Made by a program: the position numbers and the translations under genes
Shown: positions 1 to 6,368 of the stretch, in pieces
How positions within the stretch are numbered: position 1 is the stretch's first letter
How the letters are laid out: every line of letters starts with the position of its first letter
Assembly (NCBI GenBank): GCA_945872875.1
Contig: CAMCBB010000093.1
Span: 1 to 6,415, forward strand
Origin: Flavobacterium psychrophilum
Lineage (GTDB): Bacteria; Bacteroidota; Bacteroidia; Flavobacteriales; Flavobacteriaceae
Length of the DNA stretch: 6,415 nucleotides
Direction of reading: 5' to 3'
The notes under the pieces: model-generated
The model's input: only the letters and a program-made list of their open reading frames with translations
Databases searched by the model: none
What the model was told of the DNA's origin: nothing

Positions 1-1086
1 GATATGATTTCTAAAGCAAATAAAGAAATTCAGGCCTATTTGAAAAAAGATAAATATACTATTGAAGAACTTAAAAGCATTGTCACTACTGAAGCTAGTT
101 TATTAAGAAGCAAAATGATCATGACGAACATTGCTTCTCAAGCTGGTGAAGGGTTTCAAGAGGAAATCAATTCGTATGTAGATTATGTTTACGACCAATT
201 AAACTACAACTTAAATGTAGAATTTAATGGTAGAAAAGTAGATGACAATCCTGAAGACATGAAAAATACGCAATACGGAAATGGGAATGTAAAAGGTCCA
301 GATGTAAAAGATGCGCTTCATGGAACACATGTTGCAGGAATCATAGCTCAAGATCGTGGAAATGGTATTGGCGGCGATGGTGTAGTTGCAAATAATGTAT
401 CAATAATGGCAGTTCGCGCGGTTCCAAATGGTGATGAGTACGATAAAGACATCGCCTTAGCTATTCGTTATGCAGTAGACAATGGTGCTAAAGTAATCAA
501 TGGAAGTTTTGGAAAAGATTACTCTCCACACAAAGAATGGGTTTGGGATGCTATAAAATATGCTGCTAGTAAAGATGTATTAATTGTTCATGCTGCAGGT
601 AATGATTCTAAGGATGTTGATGCTGAACCAAATTTTCCAACGGATGAAGCTAACGGAAAAGAAATTAGTGATAATCTAATTACAATTGGGGCATTAAACA
701 ATAAATTTGGAAAAGAAATAGTAGCAGATTTTTCTAACTATGGTGCAAAAAATGTTGATGTATTTGCTCCTGGAGTCGAAATTTATGCAACAGTTCCAAA
801 TAATGAATACAAATACGAACAAGGCACTTCTATGGCGTCTCCAAATGCGGCAGGTGTTGCGGCATTAATCCGTTCGTATTACCCTCAATTAACTGCTTCT
901 CAAGTAAAACATATTTTAATGGATTCTGGAACACCTATTTCTGAAACTGTAATTGTAGATGAGGCTAAAAAAGAAATTCCGTTTTCAAATGCATGTGTTT
1001 CTGGAAAAATTGTAAACGCCTACAATGCTTTGCAAATGGCAGAATTATTATCTAAAAAAATAAAGGTTAAAAAACTTAAAAACTAA
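1..1086 (+). CDS. S8 family (subtilisin-like) serine peptidase, 5' end cut off by the window
   Basis: This is the C-terminal part of a subtilase that hydrolyses peptide bonds, probably in the periplasm or outside the cell. The frame is open from base 1 (an Asp codon precedes the ATG at 4), so that ATG is probably internal. Counting from it, the catalytic His is H106 in HGTHVAG, the oxyanion-hole Asn is N200 in HAAGND, and the nucleophile is S276 in GTSMASPNAAG. No catalytic Asp motif (D-S/T-G) is visible; it should lie upstream of the window. The first 95 or so residues are Lys/Glu-rich and helical-looking and would form an insert between the Asp and His blocks, which I recall from flavobacterial members of about 540 residues. 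The protein ends in a short basic tail (KKIKVKKLKN) with no obvious type IX secretion sorting domain. The gene is followed by a terminator. Family assignment is secure; the substrate is unknown. Confidence 0.93.
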   Translation, partial: DMISKANKEIQAYLKKDKYTIEELKSIVTTEASLLRSKMIMTNIASQAGEGFQEEINSYVDYVYDQLNYNLNVEFNGRKVDDNPEDMKNTQYGNGNVKGPDVKDALHGTHVAGIIAQDRGNGIGGDGVVANNVSIMAVRAVPNGDEYDKDIALAIRYAVDNGAKVINGSFGKDYSPHKEWVWDAIKYAASKDVLIVHAAGNDSKDVDAEPNFPTDEANGKEISDNLITIGALNNKFGKEIVADFSNYGAKNVDVFAPGVEIYATVPNNEYKYEQGTSMASPNAAGVAALIRSYYPQLTASQVKHILMDSGTPISETVIVDEAKKEIPFSNACVSGKIVNAYNALQMAELLSKKIKVKKLKN

Positions 1087-1094
1087 TTCATATT

Positions 1095-1121
1095 AAGGGA
1101 AGGTTAACGCCTTCCTTTTTT
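1095..1121 (+). terminator. Intrinsic terminator after the S8 peptidase gene
   Basis: A perfect 6-bp stem GGAAGG/CCTTCC (1098-1103 with 1110-1115) with a 6-base loop is followed by six T (1116-1121). Flanking A bases at 1095-1096 can extend the stem into the T-run. It starts 9 bases after the S8 stop codon and ends 11 bases before the next ATG. Confidence 0.8.
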
Positions 1122-1132
1122 CATTAACTAAC

Positions 1133-3007
1133 ATGAAAAAAATTCTATTCTTACTATTTTTCGGAATAACAACCTCCGGATTATTCGCTCAAAGTAACGG
1201 CTACTGGCAACAACATGTTGATTACAAAATGGAAGTTTCCATGGATGTAAAAACCTATCAATACAAAGGCAAACAAGAATTAGTTTACACCAATAATTCC
1301 TCGGATACTTTACATCGTGTTTTTTATCACTTGTTCAATAATGCTTTTCAACCAGGAAGCGAAATGGACAAAAGATTACAAGCCATAAAAGATCCAGATG
1401 GTCGTATGGTTACTAAAACCAAGGTGGGTGATAAAGAAATAAAAGAAAGTAGAATTGCCAAATTACAAACTAATGAAATTGGGTATTTACATGTTTCAAA
1501 TTTTATGCAAGATGGCTTTTCTGCCGAAGCAAAAGAAGTAGAAACGATTCTTGAAGTTACACTTGCTAAGCCTATCCTTCCTGGAAAATCAACCACTTTT
1601 ACTTTAGATTTTGAAGGTCAAGTTCCGGTTCAAATTCGTAGATCAGGAAGAAATAATAAAGAAGGCGTGGAACTTTCTATGGCGCAATGGTATCCAAAAA
1701 TGGCCGAATTTGACTTTGAAGGATGGCATGCTGATCCTTATATCGCTCGGGAATTTCATGGTGTTTGGGGAAATTTTGATGTAAAAATCACTATCGATAA
1801 AAATTATCTTCTAGGCGGAACGGGCTATATACAAAATGGCAACGAAGTTGGATTTAATTACCAAGATAAAGGCGTAGTTGTGGCTGTTCCTAAAAAACAA
1901 AAGACTTTAACCTGGCATTTTATCGCACCCAATGTGCACGATTTTACATGGGCTGCAGATATAAATTATCTTCACGATGTGGTACCTACCAACTTTGGGA
2001 CAACCCTACATTTCATCTATAAAAACAATCCGAAAATTATTGAAAACTGGAAACAGGCACAGCCAAAAACGGTGCAGTTGATGGAATATTATAACACTAT
2101 AGTTGGCAAATATCCCTACGATCAATATTCTGTAATTCAGGGGGGAGATGGCGGAATGGAATACGCCATGTGTACCTTGATTTTAGGGGAAGGCACATTT
2201 GACGGATTGGTTGGCGTGATTGCACATGAAATGGGACACTCGTGGTTCCAGCATATTTTAGCATCCAATGAAAGTAAACACCCATGGATGGATGAAGGGT
2301 TTACCTCTTTTATTGAAGATTTAGGGTTGAATGAATTGTCGGTGTCAAAAGCGGCAAACCCATTTGCAGGAGCCATAAAAAGTTATATCAATTTAGCAAA
2401 TTCAGGAAAAGAACATCCGCTTACTACACATGGTGATCGATATGATGAAAATAGAAGTTACAGCATTGCTTCCTATAGCAAAGGGGAAGTATTTTTAGCT
2501 CAATTACAATACCTCATCGGAGAGGAAAATTTGATGAAAACTTTGAAACGCTATTATGCAGATTTTAAGTTTAAACACCCAACTCCCAACGATATAAAAC
2601 GAACTGCAGAAAGAGTTTCGGGAGCGAATTTAGATTGGTATTTAACGGATTGGACCAAAACGCTAAACACGATTGATTACGGAATTAAAGAAGTTTTCGA
2701 GGATACTGAAACAATAAAAATTTCTTTAGAACGAATCGGAAGAATTCCAATGCCGATAGATTTATTGGTTGAATATATAGATGGAACTAAAGAAGCTTTT
2801 TACATTCCTTTACGAATGTTGAGTTTCATAAAAGAAAATCCAAATCCTGCTATGAAACGAACTATTTTGAACGATTGGGCTTGGGGTAATCCAAATTATT
2901 CATTCTGGTTACCAACAAACTCCAAAAAAGTAAAAAAAATCACTATTGATCCAAGCGGTCTTATGGCCGATGTGAAGCCGGAGAACAATAGTAATGAAAT
3001 AAAATAA
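1133..3007 (+). CDS. M1 family zinc metallopeptidase, exported
   Basis: A gluzincin of the aminopeptidase N / leukotriene A4 hydrolase family, expected to remove N-terminal residues from peptides in the periplasm or at the cell surface. The 624-residue protein starts with a signal peptide (residues 1-19, KK then a hydrophobic core, ending LFA before Q20). An N-terminal beta-rich region (about 25-250) precedes the catalytic domain (about 260-510). The zinc site is complete: HEMGH at 365-369 and E388 after the usual 18-residue spacing (WMDEG). Y448 in SYSKG fits the transition-state tyrosine. The exopeptidase motif GxMEN appears as GGMEY (340-344), so the terminal Asn is replaced. About 110 residues follow the catalytic domain, with no large ERAP-like C-terminal helical domain and no visible type IX sorting domain. 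The ATG directly precedes the signal peptide; no Shine-Dalgarno is present. Own terminator downstream. The substrate is unknown. Confidence 0.95.
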   Translation: MKKILFLLFFGITTSGLFAQSNGYWQQHVDYKMEVSMDVKTYQYKGKQELVYTNNSSDTLHRVFYHLFNNAFQPGSEMDKRLQAIKDPDGRMVTKTKVGDKEIKESRIAKLQTNEIGYLHVSNFMQDGFSAEAKEVETILEVTLAKPILPGKSTTFTLDFEGQVPVQIRRSGRNNKEGVELSMAQWYPKMAEFDFEGWHADPYIAREFHGVWGNFDVKITIDKNYLLGGTGYIQNGNEVGFNYQDKGVVVAVPKKQKTLTWHFIAPNVHDFTWAADINYLHDVVPTNFGTTLHFIYKNNPKIIENWKQAQPKTVQLMEYYNTIVGKYPYDQYSVIQGGDGGMEYAMCTLILGEGTFDGLVGVIAHEMGHSWFQHILASNESKHPWMDEGFTSFIEDLGLNELSVSKAANPFAGAIKSYINLANSGKEHPLTTHGDRYDENRSYSIASYSKGEVFLAQLQYLIGEENLMKTLKRYYADFKFKHPTPNDIKRTAERVSGANLDWYLTDWTKTLNTIDYGIKEVFEDTETIKISLERIGRIPMPIDLLVEYIDGTKEAFYIPLRMLSFIKENPNPAMKRTILNDWAWGNPNYSFWLPTNSKKVKKITIDPSGLMADVKPENNSNEIK

Positions 3008-3010
3008 TTC

Positions 3011-3042
3011 ATAAAGCGTTCTTAAGAGAGCGCTTTATTTTT
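3011..3042 (+). terminator. Strong intrinsic terminator after the M1 peptidase gene
   Basis: The arms ATAAAGCG (3011-3018) and CGCTTTAT (3031-3038) pair perfectly. The stem continues inward through a T-G wobble and three Watson-Crick pairs (to 3022/3027), leaving a 4-base loop. A run of five T (3038-3042) follows. It lies 3 bases after the M1 stop and separates that gene from the next transcription unit. The outer stem has A's opposite the T's, so it could also work in part on the other strand. Confidence 0.85.
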
Positions 3043-3055
3043 AGAATAGAATTTG

Positions 3056-3063
3056 TAGTTTTA
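3056..3063 (+). promoter_or_regulatory. Possible Bacteroidetes-type -7 element before the small exported protein gene
   Basis: TAGTTTTA differs only in the last base from the TANNTTTG -7 element described for Bacteroides and Flavobacterium promoters. It sits just after the M1 terminator and 20 bases before the ATG at 3084, which is where a promoter for the downstream four-gene block should be. No clear TTG -33 element is found about 20 bases upstream, where the sequence is the terminator T-run, so the call is tentative. Confidence 0.4.
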
Positions 3064-3083
3064 CATCCAATTATATTTTCATC

Positions 3084-3497
3084 ATGAAATCTTTAAGATA
3101 TTTATTACTTTTTGTTTTTATCTGCTTTGGTTTTCAACAAACGGCGGCCCAGGTCTATCGTTTTAAAACCAGCAGTATGAGCGTTATGGATAAAAACGAA
3201 AAAGGCGCTTGGAGCAATTGGTCTGATTTTAAAAAAGCAGATATTATAATTACACTTGACGGAAATAAGGATCGATTTATTGTAAATTCCAAAGAATTAC
3301 AATTGTATAAAATTGATGCATATTTAGAAAAAATTTCTAATGAAAATGATGATACATTGGGCTTTAATTGCACCGATAATGAAGGTGAAAAATGCGTTAT
3401 TCTTATCGTAACCCGAAAAAAAGAAGACAATCGAATGCAATTTTATATCAATTACACCGATTTGAAAATGGTTTACAACATTTACAACACAAAATAA
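3084..3497 (+). CDS. Small exported protein of unknown function
   Basis: I do not recognise a named family. The 137-residue product has a clear signal peptide: M-K-S-L-R, a hydrophobic core at about 6-17, and a likely cleavage after AA at 22 (before Q23). The Cys at 14 lies in the hydrophobic core without a good lipobox. The mature part of about 115 residues looks like an all-beta domain: alternating hydrophobic strands (IIITLDG, RFIVNS, CVILIV, MQFYINY), a W-x-x-W pair at 43-46, and two Cys (C96 and C104) that could form a periplasmic disulfide. The stop is 2 bases before the preferred rnpA start at 3500, so the two are almost certainly cotranscribed and perhaps translationally coupled. A possible promoter lies 20 bases upstream. 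Similar short hypothetical proteins occur in flavobacteria from memory, but no function follows from that. Confidence 0.85.
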   Translation: MKSLRYLLLFVFICFGFQQTAAQVYRFKTSSMSVMDKNEKGAWSNWSDFKKADIIITLDGNKDRFIVNSKELQLYKIDAYLEKISNENDDTLGFNCTDNEGEKCVILIVTRKKEDNRMQFYINYTDLKMVYNIYNTK

Positions 3498-3499
3498 TT

Positions 3500-3883
3500 T
3501 TGGTCGAAAACAAAGATTTTACTTATTCTAAATTAGAGAAACTAAAGAGTAGAAAGACAATTGATTTACTTTTCTCTGAAGGTAAATCAGTTTCTAAATA
3601 TCCTTTACGATTGGTTTATGCACCTACAGAAGGGGCAAATGAGAAAGTAGTATTTGGAGTTTCGGTTTCTAAAAAATATTTTAAAAATGCTTCGGATAGA
3701 AATTATTTAAAACGCGTTTTGCGTGAATGTTATAGATTAAACAAGCATTTATTGCACGAAAATACAGACAAACCCTATGCTTTTATGTTTTTTTATCAAA
3801 CAAATGAGCTTTTAACTTATCAGGAGATTGAAGAAAAAACAATTCAATTATTTGAAAAATGGGTTGCTGAAAAAAATTCATAA
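3500..3883 (+). CDS. rnpA: Ribonuclease P protein component (TTG start)
   Basis: This is the basic protein subunit of RNase P, which assists the catalytic RNA in removing 5' leaders from precursor tRNAs. With a TTG start at 3500 it has 127 residues, near the usual 110-130. Visible features are the N-terminal KLEKLKSRKTIDLLF block with EGKSVSKYPLRLVY, the core strand FGVSVSKK (about 52-59), and the hallmark basic helix RNYLKRVLRE (about 67-76), matching the family RN-x-x-KR-x-x-RE pattern. The only upstream in-frame ATG, at 3392, would add 36 residues unlike RnpA and overlap the preceding gene by 106 bases in another frame, so I reject it. An ATT at 3497 is a weaker alternative. The gene sits between a secreted-protein gene and an S41 protease gene. 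rpmH, its common neighbour in other bacteria, is not in the window. Product sure; start fairly sure. Confidence 0.93.
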   Translation: MVENKDFTYSKLEKLKSRKTIDLLFSEGKSVSKYPLRLVYAPTEGANEKVVFGVSVSKKYFKNASDRNYLKRVLRECYRLNKHLLHENTDKPYAFMFFYQTNELLTYQEIEEKTIQLFEKWVAEKNS

Positions 3884-3894
3884 ACATAGTTTTT
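3864..3894 (+). promoter_or_regulatory. Possible secondary promoter for the S41 protease gene
   Basis: TTG at 3864-3866 is followed after 20 bases by TAGTTTTT (3887-3894), one base off the Bacteroidetes TANNTTTG -7 element, with spacing inside the range reported for this promoter class. Transcription would begin around 3900, upstream of the ATG at 3919. The -33 part lies inside the last codons of rnpA. In AT-rich DNA such a match can arise by chance, so this is a weak call. Confidence 0.3.
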
Positions 3895-3918
3895 AAGAAA
3901 GCTAGAAAAAAAATTATC

Positions 3919-5553
3919 ATGTATTCCAATTTTAAAAAAAGATATCTTGTTCCGATTTTAGCTTCAGGTTTTTTATTTATTGGGGTGAGTTTTAAAGATG
4001 ATTTTTTTGAAATAGCCAAACAAATCGAAATCTTTACCACGCTTTTTAAAACCGTAAATCAAAACTATGTTGATGAGGTAAATCCGGCAGAACTAATGGA
4101 TAAAGCCATAAAAAGTATGCTTGCCGAATTAGATCCATATACCAACTATTTTAACGAACAAGATGTTGTAAAATTTAAAATCAACAACACCGGAGAATAT
4201 ACTGGAATTGGCGCTATGATTACTAGAAAAGAAGACAAGTTAATCATAAAAGAGCCCTACAAAGGGTTTCCTGCAGATAAAGCCGGATTAAAGGCCGGTG
4301 ATGCTATTTTTCAAATTGGAGATGTGTTGTTGTCTGATTTTAAAGATGATGCTTCTCAATTGTTAAAAGGGGCAAAAAACACTAAAGTAGAAGTTAAATA
4401 CATTCGTCAAGGAAAAACGCTTTCTACCCAAATTGTATTGGATGAAGTAGAAATAAAAGCGGTGCCTTTCTTTGCTAAAATAGATGAAAAAACAGGTTAC
4501 ATTGCGTTAACCGCATTCAACAGAAAAACCACTCAAGAGACCAAAGAAGCTTTACAAAAACTTAAAGAACAGGGTGCAGAAAGAATCGTATTAGACCTAA
4601 GAGGAAATCCAGGAGGTTTATTGAATGAGGCGGTAAATGTGTGTAATTTATTTGTACCAAAAGGGGAAATAATTGTAACTACAAAATCAAAAAACACCAA
4701 ATACAACATCACCTATAAAACGACTAATGAACCAATTGATTTGGAAATTCCGCTTGTAGTAATTGTAAATGGAAAAAGTGCTTCGGCTTCAGAAATTGTA
4801 TCCGGAGCCCTACAAGATTTAGATCGGGCAGTGGTTTTAGGAAGTCGTAGTTTTGGAAAAGGATTGGTGCAACGACCAATTGATATGACTTATGGAACTC
4901 AGGTAAAAGTAACTATTTCGCGTTATTACACTCCTGCCGGAAGATGTATTCAAGCATTAGATTATTGGCATAAAGATGCTGAAGGAAAAGCCGTACGAAC
5001 TGATGCTTCAAAATACAACGCCTTTAAAACCAAAAAGGGTAGAACCGTATACGATGGAGGGGGAATTCAGCCTGATGTTGAACTTGCCGAAACCAAAACA
5101 AGCACCATTGCTGAGGTATTGCAAAAAAACGATGCCTTCTTTAACTATGTAACGCATTATTATTACAAAAATCCGAATTTAGGAACAACAATTCCGAATT
5201 TCAACGACGCCGACTTTGTGGATTTTAAAGCTTTCTTGAAAAAAGAAAAAATTAGTTTTGATACTGAAACCGAATTGGCCTTAAAAACAACTTTGGAAAA
5301 AGCTAAAAAGGAAAAAATTGACGATTCTATAAAACTACAATACGATCAATTAATGACGGCTTTACAAAAAAGTGAGGAGGCTTTATTAGATAAAAATCAA
5401 AAAGAAATTAAGAAATTAATACTTGAAGAAATCATAAAAAGATACCAATACAAAGAAGGGCTTTACCAATATTACTTGAAAAATAATGTTGAAATTGCAA
5501 GAGCAACTTCTTTATTGGCAAACCCAATTGAGTACAATAAAATACTACAATAA
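3919..5553 (+). CDS. S41 family carboxy-terminal processing peptidase (CtpA/Prc-like)
   Basis: A Ser/Lys endoprotease of the tail-specific family, which cleaves proteins near the C-terminus, acting in the periplasm. The 544-residue product begins with a hydrophobic segment (about 9-26) after KKR that serves as signal or membrane anchor. An N-terminal helical part (about 28-88, with LDPYTNYF) is followed by a PDZ domain (about 90-172, with TGIGAMI and AGLKAGDAI) and the S41 catalytic core (about 175-390). The nucleophile is S289 in SASASEIVSGALQD and the general base is K314 in SFGKGLVQ, exactly 25 residues later, as in plant D1 processing protease. YYTPAGRCIQ and the GGIQPDVEL block close the core. 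The C-terminal 150 residues are Lys/Glu-rich helices, usual for Bacteroidetes members from memory. The ATG is 35 bases after rnpA. Its stop codon overlaps the next ATG (TAATG), suggesting coupled translation. Substrate unknown. Confidence 0.95.
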   Translation: MYSNFKKRYLVPILASGFLFIGVSFKDDFFEIAKQIEIFTTLFKTVNQNYVDEVNPAELMDKAIKSMLAELDPYTNYFNEQDVVKFKINNTGEYTGIGAMITRKEDKLIIKEPYKGFPADKAGLKAGDAIFQIGDVLLSDFKDDASQLLKGAKNTKVEVKYIRQGKTLSTQIVLDEVEIKAVPFFAKIDEKTGYIALTAFNRKTTQETKEALQKLKEQGAERIVLDLRGNPGGLLNEAVNVCNLFVPKGEIIVTTKSKNTKYNITYKTTNEPIDLEIPLVVIVNGKSASASEIVSGALQDLDRAVVLGSRSFGKGLVQRPIDMTYGTQVKVTISRYYTPAGRCIQALDYWHKDAEGKAVRTDASKYNAFKTKKGRTVYDGGGIQPDVELAETKTSTIAEVLQKNDAFFNYVTHYYYKNPNLGTTIPNFNDADFVDFKAFLKKEKISFDTETELALKTTLEKAKKEKIDDSIKLQYDQLMTALQKSEEALLDKNQKEIKKLILEEIIKRYQYKEGLYQYYLKNNVEIARATSLLANPIEYNKILQ

Positions 5554-6368
5554 TGATTAAGTATTTAAAATATATTCCCTTTTTTATACTAGGTCTTGCC
5601 TACGGTCAAGAAGAGGCTGTGAAGTCTGTATATTTTGAATTCGACAAATTTTCGCTTGACGAAAAACAAACTAAAGAAGTCGTAGATTTTATTAAAAACA
5701 CCGATTCTACACGAATTGAATCTGTTGAAATTTTTGGCTACACGGATGACATTGGAAAAGATGATTATAATTTTAAACTGTCTACCAATAGAGCCACAAC
5801 AATTGTAAATGCACTTACAGAAAATGGTGTAAAAAGTAAAATTATTATCACCATTGAAGGAAAAGGAAAGATATTAATTGACGATGATGTGCTTGACAAT
5901 CTTCCCGAAAAACGCTCTAAAAACCGAAGAGTAGATGTGGTTTTAAATTTGAAGGAGCTGCCAAAATTAGTGCTTCCTGGTTTTTATAACATGCTGAAAA
6001 AAGATCATGTGGTTGGTGATCACATTTATTTAGAAAATATTCTTTTTGATAAAGGAAGTAGCAAATTGTTAGACAAAGCTAAAGCCGAATTAGATCGTGT
6101 GGCGCTATTAACCTTGCGCTATAAAAATATAGAATTTGAAATTCAAGGCCATGTTTGCTGTACGCCTCTAAATCAAAGGGAAGCCATTGATAAAGACACT
6201 AAAAAAAGACAATTGTCGTTAAATAGAGCACTAGCTGTTTATAAATATTTGACTTTTAGAAGGGTTCCAAAAAATCGAATGACTTACAAAGGTTATGGCA
6301 ATAAAGTGCCGCTTGGAAAAGAACCCGAATACGATAGACGCGTGGAATTGGTAATCACCAAAATCTAA
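5553..6368 (+). CDS. Exported protein with two tandem OmpA-like domains
   Basis: The 271-residue product has a signal peptide (1-18, hydrophobic core IPFFILGLAYG) and then two OmpA C-terminal-like domains with little else. Domain 1 (about 24-132) keeps the classical features: VYFEFDKFSL, GYTDDIG with D65, LSTNRA with R80, and KNRRVDVVL. D65 and R80 correspond to the residues that hold diaminopimelate in peptidoglycan-binding OmpA domains. Domain 2 (about 158-271) has ILFDKGSSKL, LSLNRA with R225, GYGNKVPLG and DRRVELVI, but the ligand loop reads GHVCC (199-203), with Cys where Asp is expected. There is no beta-barrel or TPR region and no lipobox, so it is probably a soluble periplasmic, peptidoglycan-associated protein. 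It starts at the overlapping TAATG of the S41 gene, so the two are one operon and may act on the same envelope layer. No hairpin follows; the stop abuts a convergent gene. Confidence 0.9.
   Translation: MIKYLKYIPFFILGLAYGQEEAVKSVYFEFDKFSLDEKQTKEVVDFIKNTDSTRIESVEIFGYTDDIGKDDYNFKLSTNRATTIVNALTENGVKSKIIITIEGKGKILIDDDVLDNLPEKRSKNRRVDVVLNLKELPKLVLPGFYNMLKKDHVVGDHIYLENILFDKGSSKLLDKAKAELDRVALLTLRYKNIEFEIQGHVCCTPLNQREAIDKDTKKRQLSLNRALAVYKYLTFRRVPKNRMTYKGYGNKVPLGKEPEYDRRVELVITKI

Noticed and set aside
1348..1596. Minus-strand open frame of 82 codons inside the M1 gene
   Set aside because: It lies wholly within a well-supported gene with intact family motifs on the other strand and has no recognisable domain.
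2097..2376. Two overlapping minus-strand open frames opposite the M1 zinc site
   Set aside because: They are antisense to the conserved HEMGH region; their openness reflects the codon pattern of the real gene, and the products have no protein-like features.
3155..3430. Minus-strand open frame of 91 codons opposite the small exported protein gene
   Set aside because: The plus-strand frame has a convincing signal peptide and operon context, and the antisense product looks like low-complexity Ser/Leu translation.
3392..3499. N-terminal extension of RnpA from the ATG at 3392
   Set aside because: It overlaps the secreted-protein gene in another frame, adds 36 residues unlike the family, and a well-placed TTG gives the normal length.
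3783..4040. Minus-strand open frame spanning the end of rnpA and the start of the S41 gene
   Set aside because: It is antisense to two well-supported genes and has no recognisable domain.
5173..5203. Short direct repeat CCGAATTT flanking a 16-base stretch
   Set aside because: It encodes the NPNLGTTIPNFND segment of the S41 protein; two 8-base AT-rich copies are expected by chance and show no mobile-element features.
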